A stretch of DNA of 64,000 nt. Source: Ignavibacteriales bacterium UBA1304 (GTDB lineage Bacteria; Bacteroidota; Ignavibacteria; Ignavibacteriales; Ignavibacteriaceae). The notes below the pieces were generated by a model. That model ran no database searches. It had not been told where the DNA came from and saw nothing but the letters and a program-made list of their open reading frames with translations. The first letter of the stretch is position 1; the number at the start of each line of letters is the position of its first letter. A program made the translations under genes and the position numbers. Of this stretch, positions 42,291 through 51,036 are shown piece after piece. The stretch lies in contig DBTY01000009.1 in assembly GCA_002307295.1 (NCBI GenBank), positions 45,592-109,591 of the forward strand, in the 5' to 3' direction.

Positions 42291-43468
42291 TTATTTAGTT
42301 TTCCGGTATATACTAATTTTGCAATCATGTCCGGGTCTGCCGCAATTATATCATCAGGTATTGTCTGTCCATTCGTTAAAAACTTCACCGGATATTTGTT
42401 TGTATTCACTGCATTTAAAATATTTCCGTACGAAGCCGCTTCGTCTACTTTTGTAAAAATAAGAGATTTATAATCCAGGACTTTAAACTTCTCCATCACG
42501 TCAAGCAATGTTTTAGTAGCCGAGGTTGTATTCATAACAAGGAAAGTCTCGTCAACTTTAGCGGCGTCTAAATAAACCTTGGTCTTTTTTAGCGAATCCA
42601 AGTTATTCTGGCTTCTGCCGGCAGTATCAATAAAAACGACGTCTTTTTTCTTAAAAGTATTCAGCAGCTTTGCAGTTTCTTCCGGCTCGTATGCAACCAA
42701 TAAATCAATATTGCTCACTTCCGAAAAAATCCTGAGCTGGTCAATTGCGCCTAGTCTGTAAGTATCTACCGAAATAAGCCCGACGTCTAAATTATGTAGT
42801 ATTTTTGAAATAATAGCAAGCTTAGCAATACAAGTTGTTTTGCCTACGCCTGTAGGTCCAACTAAAGCTATAACTTTGGTTTTATCGCTCTTAGGTATTT
42901 CAAAACTTCCGGTAGGAATCATAGAAGCCATGCTTGATAACACGTAACTATCTATGCTTTCAGTCTGAGCAAAGCCGTCATACTTTTTCAACTGATCTAC
43001 AATAGTCATTATTATTTTTTTCTGAACTTCTCTTAAAAATAATGTTTCAATGACTTCTTTAATTTCCTTATCAAAACGCCCTTCGGTTGCCACATATTTC
43101 CCGCCAAAGCTTTTTGCCATTTTAGGTTTTGCGACTAAGGTTTCCGATTTACGTATTTTTATTCCTTCCGGCTCCTCGGCGCTTTTTGCTTTTGCAGCAT
43201 AAATTTTTTCTGTTAGCTTTTTTAATTCCTCGGCAAAATCTGGCCTTTTTTCTTGGGCTGCCTGCTCTTCGGGGACTGCTTTTTCAGCGGCCGATTTATC
43301 GAAATCTTCTTCAATTCCGGCAGTGAGTTCAAAAACTTTATTTTCGCCAAATTTGGCTACTCCTTCTACAATTCTGGTTGATAGCACTACAGCTTCATCG
43401 CCCAGTTCTTCCTTCATTTTTTCCGACGCTTCTTTAAGCGTTGGGGCTAAATATTTTTTAATTTGCAC
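42287..43468 (-). CDS. flhF: FlhF SRP-type GTPase, flagellar placement
   Basis: A 393-residue SRP-family GTPase with B domain start (QIKKYLAPTLKEASEKMKEE), linker and NG domain: P-loop ALVGPTGVGKTTCIAKLA, DTYRLGAIDQLR, VFIDTAGRSQNN and FTKVDEAASYG. The likely start is a GTG with a GAGGTGG ribosome-binding site four bases before it; a TTG 12 bases upstream is less likely. It overlaps flhA by 11 bases. FlhF recruits early flagellar components to the pole or assembly site. Confidence 0.93.
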   Translation of the reverse strand: MQIKKYLAPTLKEASEKMKEELGDEAVVLSTRIVEGVAKFGENKVFELTAGIEEDFDKSAAEKAVPEEQAAQEKRPDFAEELKKLTEKIYAAKAKSAEEPEGIKIRKSETLVAKPKMAKSFGGKYVATEGRFDKEIKEVIETLFLREVQKKIIMTIVDQLKKYDGFAQTESIDSYVLSSMASMIPTGSFEIPKSDKTKVIALVGPTGVGKTTCIAKLAIISKILHNLDVGLISVDTYRLGAIDQLRIFSEVSNIDLLVAYEPEETAKLLNTFKKKDVVFIDTAGRSQNNLDSLKKTKVYLDAAKVDETFLVMNTTSATKTLLDVMEKFKVLDYKSLIFTKVDEAASYGNILNAVNTNKYPVKFLTNGQTIPDDIIAADPDMIAKLVYTGKLNK

Positions 43469-45509
43469 TTTCCACCTCAACTTTTCCTACAAATTCAATT
43501 TCCACTTGCGAAGGCAATTCCGTATAAGAAAGGATGACAACTTCAGGGAAACTTGAATTAATTAATCTATAAAAATATGGTCTAATTGTAGCCGAAGTAA
43601 TTATTATTGGAGTATAGCCCAAAGCATGAAATTTATTCACGCAGTCTTCAATCGAATTATTTAATTCTCTTAACATTGTTGGCGTTAATCCCAAAGTTTG
43701 AGTCGCGTCCTTCTGGCTCTGCAATGATTTAACTATATATCCTTCAACAACTGTACCAAGGGCAAGAGCGTGAATTATTCCATTTGTGTCTTTGTATAAA
43801 TTAGCAATTGTATCGCCTAATGAATGTCTTACATATTCGGTTAATACGTCGATATTTTTTGTTACCTTCGAATAATCGACAAGCGCCTCAAGTATCTGTA
43901 CAAGATCTTTTATCGGTATTAATTCCTTCAACAAGCTTTGTAAAACTTTTTGTATTGTGCCTAACTGCAAAACTTCAGGATTAATATCTTCAATAACAGC
44001 CGAATACTCTTTTTTCAGGTTTTCCAGCAATTGTTTAACTGCCTGTCTTGTAAGTATTTTGTCAAAATTCTTTTTCAGCGTTTCCTGCAAATGGGTTGAA
44101 AGCACCGAAATGCCGTCGACTACGGTGTAACCAAGCAGTTCTCCTTTATCTTTTTCCTGCCTGTTAATCCAATAGCTTTGCAAACCAAACGCCGGATCGG
44201 TCGTAGAAATTCCGGAAAGACTTTCTTCTATATTCCCCGGGTTCATAGCAAGGAACCTATCCGTATAAATTTCTCCGTGAGCGACCATGTTCCCTTTAAT
44301 TTTTATTATATACTCATTCGGGTTGAGCTGCAGATTATCTCTGACTCTTACCGGAGGGACAAGCAAACCATACTCAAGAGCTATAAATTTTCTGGTAGAA
44401 GATATTTTTTGAAACAGATTGCCCCCTTGGCTTTCGTCCACTAAGGTAATAAGTCCATAGCCAATTTCAATTTCTATAGGATCTACCTGCAAATATTGTT
44501 CTACTTTTTCTTCTACCGGCTCTTCAGGCGTTTCGGCAGGTTTAGAGGCCTCAACCTGGGCGGCTTTGGTCTGTTTTTTAATGAAATAGGAACTTGCCCC
44601 CAAAGATACGCTAAGGAACATAAAAGGAATTGTCGGCATGCCTGGAAGCAGACTAAACGCAAATACTGCTCCGGAAACTGTGCCTAAAACTCTTGGATTA
44701 GAAAACAATTGTTTTCTTATCATCGAGTCCATCGAAGTGCCCGCTGCGCTTTTAGTTACTACCAAACCTGAGGCCGTAGCTATAAGCAAAGCCGGAATCT
44801 GCGATACAAGGCCGTCGCCAATTGTTAATATTGTATAAGTAGATAAGGCGTCTTTAAATTCCATCCCTCTTTGAGCTATTCCAATAATAAACCCGGCCAA
44901 AATATTAATTCCGTTTATTATCAAACCGGCAATAGCGTCCCCTTTTACAAACTTGCTTGCGCCGTCCATAGCTCCATAAAACTCAGCTTCTCGGCTAATT
45001 ACAGATCGTCTTAACCGGGCTTCAGCTTCGTTAATCAACCCGGTATTAAGGTCTGCGTCTATAGCCATTTGCTTGCCCGGCATTGCGTCCAAAGTAAAAC
45101 GGGCTGCAACTTCCGAAATTCTTCCGGAACCTTTTACAATTACTACAAACTGAATAATAACCAGAATGATAAACACCAAAAAACCGACTACATAGTTTCC
45201 GCCGACTACAAATTGCCCAAAAGACTCTATTACCTTTCCGGCATAGCCGTCTAATAAAATTAGTTTTGTAGATACTATATTCAGCCCAAGCCGGAATAAA
45301 GTCAAGATTAACAGAAGGCCCGGAAAAACAGAAATTTCTAACGGAGACTGTACGTATAAAGAGACAATTAAGATCAGCACAGATAACGAAATATTAAGAG
45401 CTAACAAAAAATCGAGGATAACAGGAGGCAAAGGCAAAATCATCAGCCCAAGCACTAAAATAAGGCCTGCCGCTAAAAATATATCTGCATTATTACCAAT
45501 CCTTTTCAT
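43458..45509 (-). CDS. flhA: Flagellar export gate protein FlhA
   Basis: A 683-residue type III export gate. The first 320 residues hold about eight membrane helices, with the conserved VVIVKGSGRISEVAARFTLD and MPGKQMAIDADLNTGLI stretches characteristic of the FHIPEP region. The C-terminal cytoplasmic domain that binds chaperones ends near the flhF start. A TTG 15 bases upstream (45,524) is an alternative start that overlaps flhB; the ATG is preferred because it follows the stop by seven bases. Confidence 0.96.
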   Translation of the reverse strand: MKRIGNNADIFLAAGLILVLGLMILPLPPVILDFLLALNISLSVLILIVSLYVQSPLEISVFPGLLLILTLFRLGLNIVSTKLILLDGYAGKVIESFGQFVVGGNYVVGFLVFIILVIIQFVVIVKGSGRISEVAARFTLDAMPGKQMAIDADLNTGLINEAEARLRRSVISREAEFYGAMDGASKFVKGDAIAGLIINGINILAGFIIGIAQRGMEFKDALSTYTILTIGDGLVSQIPALLIATASGLVVTKSAAGTSMDSMIRKQLFSNPRVLGTVSGAVFAFSLLPGMPTIPFMFLSVSLGASSYFIKKQTKAAQVEASKPAETPEEPVEEKVEQYLQVDPIEIEIGYGLITLVDESQGGNLFQKISSTRKFIALEYGLLVPPVRVRDNLQLNPNEYIIKIKGNMVAHGEIYTDRFLAMNPGNIEESLSGISTTDPAFGLQSYWINRQEKDKGELLGYTVVDGISVLSTHLQETLKKNFDKILTRQAVKQLLENLKKEYSAVIEDINPEVLQLGTIQKVLQSLLKELIPIKDLVQILEALVDYSKVTKNIDVLTEYVRHSLGDTIANLYKDTNGIIHALALGTVVEGYIVKSLQSQKDATQTLGLTPTMLRELNNSIEDCVNKFHALGYTPIIITSATIRPYFYRLINSSFPEVVILSYTELPSQVEIEFVGKVEVESAN

Positions 45510-45516
45510 AACGCCA

Positions 45517-46602
45517 TTAGACAATTAATTTCTTCTTTTTTTCGTTTTTTAACTGGAAAATATAAGCCAGAACCTGAGCTACCGCCTTAAACAAATCTGC
45601 CGGAATAGAATCGCCTACTTCGCACACTTTAAATATCGCTCTTGCCAACTCTCTGTCTTCATGCAATGGTATGCCATGTTCTGTTGCAATCTCTCTTATT
45701 CTTTTAGCCACTTCGTCGGCGCCCTTTGCTAATACTTTAGGGGCCGAGTCTACGTTCATTTCATATTTTAGCGCAATAGCAAGATGCGTTGGGTTTGTAA
45801 TAACAACATCCGCTTTGGGAACGTCCTGCATCATTCTTTTTCTTGCCGCCGCAATTTGCATGCTTCTAATTTTCGCTTTAATCTGCGGATTGCCTTCAGA
45901 TTGTCTGTTCTCTTCTTTTACTTCCTGTTTGGTCATCATCATGTCGTTTTTGAATTTATATTTCTGAAACCCAAAATCGGCAAACGCCATTAAACCAAAC
46001 ATCATAGCCACTTTCCACACTAAAGAATAAGTCGCATCAATCATAAACCCAACTATTTCCGAAATTGAAAATTCCACCAGCATAGTAGAGCTGTGCATAA
46101 ACTGTTTAATAATAAAATATGTAAACGTAGCTATAATTGATAATTTCGTAATTGATTTTGCAACTTCAACAAACGATCTTGACGTAAAGAACAGATTTTT
46201 AAGCCCTTTAACGGGATTAAATTTTGAAAAATTAGGAGTGAGCGCCTGTGATGAAAACTTAAATCCTACCTGCGCAATTGTAGCCACCAGACCAATTAGA
46301 ATTATTCCTCCAAAAACAGGCCACAAAGTGCTAAAATAAAAGAAAATGCCTTCCTGCATGTACCTCTGAACGGAATCTTTATCTAATTTAAGAACATCGA
46401 GAGAACTAAATATTTTAATGGCCAGCTGCGCAATGTTTGCTCCAATTGTTTTATGGCACAGGTAGATGATCAGCATTCCAAAAGTTAAAATTGCAAAAGA
46501 GTTTACTTCAACGCTTTTTGCAACCTGCCCTTTCTTTCGGCTATCTTCAAGCTTTTTCCCGGTAGGGGATTCGGTTTTTTCCTGGCCTTCTGATTCTGCC
46601 AT
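45517..46602 (-). CDS. flhB: Flagellar export switch protein FlhB
   Basis: A 361-residue gate protein with KTESPTGKKLEDSRKKGQVA at the N-terminus, four membrane helices and the cytoplasmic autocleavage motif NPTH within DVVITNPTHLAIALKYE (near residue 268). It switches export from hook to filament substrates after cleavage. It begins one base after the fliR stop and is the complete partner of the short FlhB-C-like protein at 35,440. Confidence 0.96.
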   Translation of the reverse strand: MAESEGQEKTESPTGKKLEDSRKKGQVAKSVEVNSFAILTFGMLIIYLCHKTIGANIAQLAIKIFSSLDVLKLDKDSVQRYMQEGIFFYFSTLWPVFGGIILIGLVATIAQVGFKFSSQALTPNFSKFNPVKGLKNLFFTSRSFVEVAKSITKLSIIATFTYFIIKQFMHSSTMLVEFSISEIVGFMIDATYSLVWKVAMMFGLMAFADFGFQKYKFKNDMMMTKQEVKEENRQSEGNPQIKAKIRSMQIAAARKRMMQDVPKADVVITNPTHLAIALKYEMNVDSAPKVLAKGADEVAKRIREIATEHGIPLHEDRELARAIFKVCEVGDSIPADLFKAVAQVLAYIFQLKNEKKKKLIV

Positions 46603-46603
46603 A

Positions 46604-47377
46604 CTAAGTATTCATCGCTCTTATTATTTGATATAATTGATCTTCATAATTCATTAAAAGATTTTTAATAACGTAAACGTAAATTGGAAGCGCTGAAATT
46701 ATCATTAAAAATCCTAAACCAAGTATTAGCGGCTGCGTAACAAAAAACACCTGCATCTGAGGTATCAGCCTTGTAATAATTCCAGACGCAATGTTAATCA
46801 GAAAAAACGTAACCATAAGCGGCGACGCTATTTTTACCGCTATAATAAACACTGAGCCTGCATATTTAATCAGCAGGCTGTAAAGACTTTCGTGAAACGT
46901 AAATATTCCTATAGGAATAACCCTAAACGAATAAATAACCCCTCTTATAAGATAATGGTCTCCGTCTATCATAAGGAATATTATCAAAGCTATGAAATAC
47001 ATCATATCCGAAATAACATTGCTGCTAACACTTGTTGCCGGATTAAATATTTCCGCCATACTTAGTCCCATCTCTATACCCATAATAGAACCAGCAAAAG
47101 AAATGCCGTAAAAAACTATATTTAGCGAATAACCAATTATCAGGCCGACAAACGCTTCTTTTATGCAGATGAATGAAATCATCCATAAACTAATTTCAAT
47201 ATTCAGCTCTCTGCTTGGCAGAGTTAAAAAAGTCATGTACGAAATAACCAGAGCCAATAACACTTTTACCTGCGAAGGGATAGCGGTATGACCAAAAAAT
47301 GGCGACGCTACAAATGCAGAAGTTATTCTAACAGCAATAAAAAGAACAAGTAAAAAGTTATTTATTAAAATGTTCAT
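46604..47377 (-). CDS. fliR: Flagellar export gate protein FliR
   Basis: A 257-residue integral membrane protein with six hydrophobic segments. RITSAFVASPFFGHTAIPSQ and VGLIIGYSLNIVFYGISFAG, and later FLINIASGIITRLIPQMQVF, match FliR. It forms the export gate with FliP and FliQ. Its start shares one base with the fliQ stop (TAATG). Confidence 0.95.
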   Translation of the reverse strand: MNILINNFLLVLFIAVRITSAFVASPFFGHTAIPSQVKVLLALVISYMTFLTLPSRELNIEISLWMISFICIKEAFVGLIIGYSLNIVFYGISFAGSIMGIEMGLSMAEIFNPATSVSSNVISDMMYFIALIIFLMIDGDHYLIRGVIYSFRVIPIGIFTFHESLYSLLIKYAGSVFIIAVKIASPLMVTFFLINIASGIITRLIPQMQVFFVTQPLILGLGFLMIISALPIYVYVIKNLLMNYEDQLYQIIRAMNT

Positions 47378-47646
47378 TACCGGACGACCGAGTTAAACAT
47401 TCCAAAGAGCTTTATAGTTATGGCAGTCATTTTCTGCATCATCCATGGCAAAAGGAATAACAGCGTTACGGCTGTTACAAGTATTTTGGGAACAAATGTC
47501 AGCGTGGCTTCCTGAATAGAAGTAGCCGCCTGAAATATGGAAATAAATATTCCCACTATTAACGATACTCCTAAAACCGGAAGTAAAATTAAGAAGGTCG
47601 TATAAAACGCTTCTGTTAAAACTTCAATTATTAATTCTTCTGTCAT
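47377..47646 (-). CDS. fliQ: Flagellar export gate protein FliQ
   Basis: An 89-residue protein with two membrane helices and conserved ISIFQAATSIQEATLTFVPK between them, the FliQ signature. Directly after fliP, which ends at the adjacent base. Confidence 0.95.
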   Translation of the reverse strand: MTEELIIEVLTEAFYTTFLILLPVLGVSLIVGIFISIFQAATSIQEATLTFVPKILVTAVTLLFLLPWMMQKMTAITIKLFGMFNSVVR

Positions 47647-48414
47647 TTATGAAAAACTCCTTACTAATGAGGCCGTAATTAAATTCCATCCGTCTACAAG
47701 CACAAACAGCAATATTTTAAATGGGAGGGATATAAGCATTGGAGGGAGCATCATCATTCCCATCGACATCAAAATACTTGAGACAATCATGTCTATCATA
47801 ATGAAGGGGATAAAAATGAAAAAGCCTATTATAAAACCGGCTCTAAGTTCGCTTAATGCAAACGCCGGAACTAAAATCAAAGTCGATAAATCTGTTCTTT
47901 TCTCCGGTTTTTTCTGATTAGCCAGGCTGATAAACAGCTCTAAATCCTGATCTCTTACCTGTCTGAACATAAACGTTCTTATCGGCTCTATTCCTTTTGT
48001 GTAAGCTTCTTCCATCGACATTTTGCCATCCATCATTGGTTTAAGAGCTATGTCGTTTACCTGACTCCATGTGGGAGCCATTATAAAAAAAGTAATAAAT
48101 AAGGCCAGCCCCGCTAACAACTGCGAAGGAGGCATCTGCTGAGTGCCAAGGGCGCTTTTTAGGAATGAGAACACAATTATTATTCTTAAATATGACGTGG
48201 TCATTATCATTATTGCCGGAGCCAAAGAAAGAACAGTCATAAGCAGCAATATCTGAAGCGTAACCGCCACGTCTTTAGGATTTTGCGAAGCGCCTACGTC
48301 TATCCCAATTTTAGGTAGTACTATAGGCGTACTGCCGCTTTGCGCGCATACTTTCTCTGGAAACAAAAGGAATAACAGAGAAAATAATACTATTGCAAAA
48401 AAAAATTTCTTCAT
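47647..48414 (-). CDS. fliP: Flagellar export gate protein FliP
   Basis: A 255-residue protein with cleavable signal peptide (MKKFFFAIVLFSLLFLLF) and four helices. Signatures include MTTSYLRIIIVFSFLKSALG, QMPPSQLLAGLALFITFFIM and VPAFALSELRAGFIIGFFIF. It is the core of the type III secretion pore. It overlaps the fliO stop by four bases. Confidence 0.96.
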   Translation of the reverse strand: MKKFFFAIVLFSLLFLLFPEKVCAQSGSTPIVLPKIGIDVGASQNPKDVAVTLQILLLMTVLSLAPAIMIMTTSYLRIIIVFSFLKSALGTQQMPPSQLLAGLALFITFFIMAPTWSQVNDIALKPMMDGKMSMEEAYTKGIEPIRTFMFRQVRDQDLELFISLANQKKPEKRTDLSTLILVPAFALSELRAGFIIGFFIFIPFIMIDMIVSSILMSMGMMMLPPMLISLPFKILLFVLVDGWNLITASLVRSFS

Positions 48415-48755
48415 CGTATACCAAGATTCTTTTTTAAAATGTCGGCAAAATTATTCTTAATAATTATCGGCTGACTTTCGTCTTCTTCGTTCAGTTCAAT
48501 TGCGTCAAGCTCTTTTATTAAATTCACCGAGTGATCGCTTACGCCTAACAATAATACTTTGCCCTGAACCTGAACGATAGAAAGATATTTCTTAGGCATA
48601 ATAGCCTGGGTGCTTAAAATATTAATTTTAGCCGCTTTTAGTTTTTTACCGCTAAACGGCATTGTGTATTTTTTAACTAAATACAGAACTCCGTACAGCA
48701 GTCCAATCATAATTACCAGCGGAATAATCGCCTTTATAATATCAAAAAAGCCCAT
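48411..48755 (-). CDS. fliO: FliO-like export gate assembly protein
   Basis: A 114-residue protein with one N-terminal membrane helix (IKAIIPLVIMIGLLYGVLYL) followed by the FliO-type cytoplasmic domain (ILSTQAIMPKKYLSIVQVQG, KVLLLGVSDHSVNLIKEL). FliO stabilises FliP during assembly. It sits between fliN and fliP, the standard position, with a one-base overlap with fliN. Confidence 0.88.
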   Translation of the reverse strand: MGFFDIIKAIIPLVIMIGLLYGVLYLVKKYTMPFSGKKLKAAKINILSTQAIMPKKYLSIVQVQGKVLLLGVSDHSVNLIKELDAIELNEEDESQPIIIKNNFADILKKNLGIR

Positions 48756-49156
48756 TAGTATAATCCTTTTAAACGAGTGCTGGTATCCACAAGATTTGTA
48801 ATTCTTATACCAAAATGTTTGTCAATAACAACAACTTCGCCGTCGGCTATTTTTTTGTTGTTTATATAAATGTTTACAGGCTCGCTTGCTAATTTGTCTA
48901 ACTCAATCACATATCCTCTTTCAAGCTCAAGAATATCTTTTATCTGCATCTGAGTGCGGCCAAGTTCAATATAAACGGTAAGCTGAAGGTCTTTAAGAAA
49001 ATCGAGCTTATCGTTTTGCAGCATAGCCGAATGATTTTTTGAGTCGTCAAACTCTGCAAATTCAACTACGCCTCCGGTTATTTGTTCGGGGATACCGAAA
49101 TCGTCTTTATATTCGCTGTTTTGATCCTGCGGTGGGATATTGTTTTCTTCTGCCAT
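48755..49156 (-). CDS. fliN: C-ring protein FliN
   Basis: A 133-residue switch protein. The N-terminal 60 residues are acidic and poorly conserved; the C-terminal SpoA domain has TVYIELGRTQMQIKDILELE, GYVIELDKLASEPVNIYINN and FGIRITNLVDT. It forms the base of the C-ring with FliM. A TTG 12 bases upstream is an alternative start; the ATG at 49,156 is preferred. Confidence 0.94.
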   Translation of the reverse strand: MAEENNIPPQDQNSEYKDDFGIPEQITGGVVEFAEFDDSKNHSAMLQNDKLDFLKDLQLTVYIELGRTQMQIKDILELERGYVIELDKLASEPVNIYINNKKIADGEVVVIDKHFGIRITNLVDTSTRLKGLY

Positions 49157-49179
49157 TTTGTTACCCAAAGGATTTAAAT

Positions 49180-50142
49180 TTATTCTGCTTTTCTTGTAAT
49201 TTTTACTGCCATATGTTTATTTACCATTCCAGGCCTGCCCATAAATACGGTCTTATTCTGAATTCGCACTTCATGCTCGTCGCCAACCCGGGTATCGAGT
49301 TTTATTATATCTCCTTTTTGAAGATTAACAAGCTCGTCTACTGTAATTGTAGCCTGTCCAAAATCTACAATAACCGGCAAATATGTTTCGGTCAGATGGC
49401 TTGAGATAATATCAAGAGCCGTTGTTCCGTCATACTTTACAGGCCGTATAGTCGAAAGGTTCTGAGAAGATAACTTTGAAAGAATCGTATCAAAGGCGTA
49501 TGTGGCAAAACAGATGTTCATCAGGAACGGCTGGTTTGCAACTAACACCTCAAATGAAATAAGTAAAACGCTTTCACTCTGCGATGTAATCTGCGCGAAA
49601 TCTATATCCGGTTCAAATCTGTCTATCGCAAACTCAAGCACGTCAATTATCATCCAGTTCTTCTTGAGGTCGGACATTATTTTTTCTACAACCACGGTCA
49701 AAACTTTTTGTTCAATTGCGGTAATATTTTTTGTCTGTTTTGATCCGGTTCCATTACCGCCAAGAAGCCTGTCTACCAGAGTCAATGCAAAGTCGGTACT
49801 GAACTCTAATATTCCTTTTATATCTGTATTCTGTATTTCAAAAGTAAAAAGACAAGCAGGATTTGAAACCGACAAAACATATTCAGAGTAGTATATCTGA
49901 TCCACCGAAATAACGCTTATATTTACTATAGTCTGGAGTTTTGAAAGCAAAAATGCGCTCAAACTTTCCGCAAAGTTTTCATGTATATTTCTGATCGTTC
50001 TTAACTGATTTTTCGATATTCTGTTCGGAAGGCGAAAATCAAAAGGAAGTATCTCCTTTTGAATAGACACATCGGTCTGCTCGCCGCTCTTCATGTTATT
50101 AAGAAGCTGATCAATCTCTTGTTGTGATAATACTTCAGACAT
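49180..50142 (-). CDS. fliM: C-ring switch protein FliM
   Basis: A 320-residue protein. The N-terminal LSQQEIDQLL is the CheY-P binding peptide, implying classical switching control. The middle CheC-like domain and C-terminal SpoA domain (GDIIKLDTRVGDEHEVRIQN then MGRPGMVNKHMAVKITR) follow. It lies three bases after fliL. Confidence 0.96.
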   Translation of the reverse strand: MSEVLSQQEIDQLLNNMKSGEQTDVSIQKEILPFDFRLPNRISKNQLRTIRNIHENFAESLSAFLLSKLQTIVNISVISVDQIYYSEYVLSVSNPACLFTFEIQNTDIKGILEFSTDFALTLVDRLLGGNGTGSKQTKNITAIEQKVLTVVVEKIMSDLKKNWMIIDVLEFAIDRFEPDIDFAQITSQSESVLLISFEVLVANQPFLMNICFATYAFDTILSKLSSQNLSTIRPVKYDGTTALDIISSHLTETYLPVIVDFGQATITVDELVNLQKGDIIKLDTRVGDEHEVRIQNKTVFMGRPGMVNKHMAVKITRKAE

Positions 50143-50145
50143 TTT

Positions 50146-50694
50146 TTACTGAATTATATATTTGCTAAAATAAACTTCATTAACTTTTACAGAAGGAATT
50201 TTTTCCTTCATCTTATTTTTAATCTCTATCTTCAGAGTATCTTTATATGCTACGTCGTTTAGCTGAGTAATATTTTTGCTTGATAAAACCGAAATAACTA
50301 TATCTTTTACAAGTATTTCCTTTTCTTTAAGCTCTTTTTGCCCGGCGTCGCTGTTAATATCAAACCCAACCGAAGTTAGCAAAAGTCTCTTTCCGTCAGT
50401 TCCGTTAGGATTAATAATAACTTCGTCTACAGAGTAAAGGAATTTGCCTAATTCTTTTCCTTCGCCGCCTTGCTCGCTTTCGCTTGCTCCGCCGTCTTTT
50501 TTTGCTTTCTCTGCGTTCTCAATTATCTGCTCAGCTTTTTTTACGGTATCCTGATACTTGTTTAACAAAACGTTGGCGGTTATAAAATAAACCGCAACTA
50601 ATTGTATTATAAAAGCAGGCAGACCAATTAGCAGGACTTTTAAATTGAGACCCGCTTTTTTTTCCGGTTTTGGTGCTATCTCGTTTTCAGCCAT
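50146..50694 (-). CDS. fliL: Flagellar basal body protein FliL
   Basis: A 182-residue single-pass membrane protein (LLIGLPAFIIQLVAVYFITA at about 22-41) with a Glu/Lys/Gly-rich linker and a periplasmic FliL domain (YSVDEVIINPNGTDGKRLLL, KDIVISVLSSKNITQL). FliL surrounds stators and modulates their load response. It is the first gene of the long flagellar run; a sigma-54-like promoter lies 38-53 bases upstream of its start. Confidence 0.92.
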   Translation of the reverse strand: MAENEIAPKPEKKAGLNLKVLLIGLPAFIIQLVAVYFITANVLLNKYQDTVKKAEQIIENAEKAKKDGGASESEQGGEGKELGKFLYSVDEVIINPNGTDGKRLLLTSVGFDINSDAGQKELKEKEILVKDIVISVLSSKNITQLNDVAYKDTLKIEIKNKMKEKIPSVKVNEVYFSKYIIQ

Positions 50695-50731
50695 TTTTTT
50701 TGTTTTCTTTGTTTATTTTTAATAATTACCA

Positions 50732-50747
50732 TTCAATAGATATGCCA
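50732..50747 (-). promoter_or_regulatory. Candidate sigma-54 promoter upstream of fliL
   Basis: On the minus strand this reads TGGCATATCTATTGAA. It fits the TGGCA...TTGC pattern with the correct ten bases between the -24 GG and the -12 dinucleotide, but the -12 is GA where GC is expected. A start site would fall about 25 bases before the fliL ATG. RpoN and an NtrC-type activator are encoded in this window. Prediction from sequence only. Confidence 0.45.
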
Positions 50748-50969
50748 TTTCCTAAATATGCATTTTTGCCATTTTTGAACGTTATTAGCGTATAAAAACG
50801 GCTGACTTTTTTTGATGTGTGGTTATTATTCTACATCTGGTTAAAATGTTTTGAGCGCTTGAGGCATTCAAATGTATCCCAGTTGCGGTTTGAGGTTTAA
50901 TTCTATTTAGAAGATTTAGTAGCGAGGTTTTTATACGAAATAAGTTGAGAGTTTTGCAGGTAAATTATT

Positions 50970-50997
50970 GGCTGGGCTTTTTATACAAAACCCAGCC
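50970..50997 (-). terminator. Possible weak terminator hairpin after the repeat protein gene
   Basis: GGCTGGG and CCCAGCC form a perfect 7-base stem around a 14-base loop, 40 bases past the stop of the gene ending at 51,037. Neither side has a clear run of T, so intrinsic termination is doubtful; it may be an mRNA-end hairpin instead. Confidence 0.35.
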
Positions 50998-51036
50998 ATT
51001 GCTGCTTAATATAGGAACATAGGAAGGTAAGAAAAT

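Larger units (their letters stand above)
50695..51036. other. Intergenic region before the flagellar operon
   Basis: These 342 bases contain no convincing gene. They separate the surface-protein gene ending at 51,037 from fliL, both on the minus strand. They hold the candidate sigma-54 promoter near fliL and one inverted repeat (50,970-50,997). No tRNA-like structure was seen. Confidence 0.6.

Noticed and set aside
49502..49891. A 129-residue plus-strand frame opposite fliM.
   Set aside because: Opposite a conserved gene, no plausible start signal or homology.
50743..50768. A second TGGCA-like sequence next to the candidate sigma-54 promoter (TGGCAAAAATGCAT on the minus strand).
   Set aside because: The spacing between GG and GC is seven bases, not ten, so it cannot be a normal sigma-54 site.
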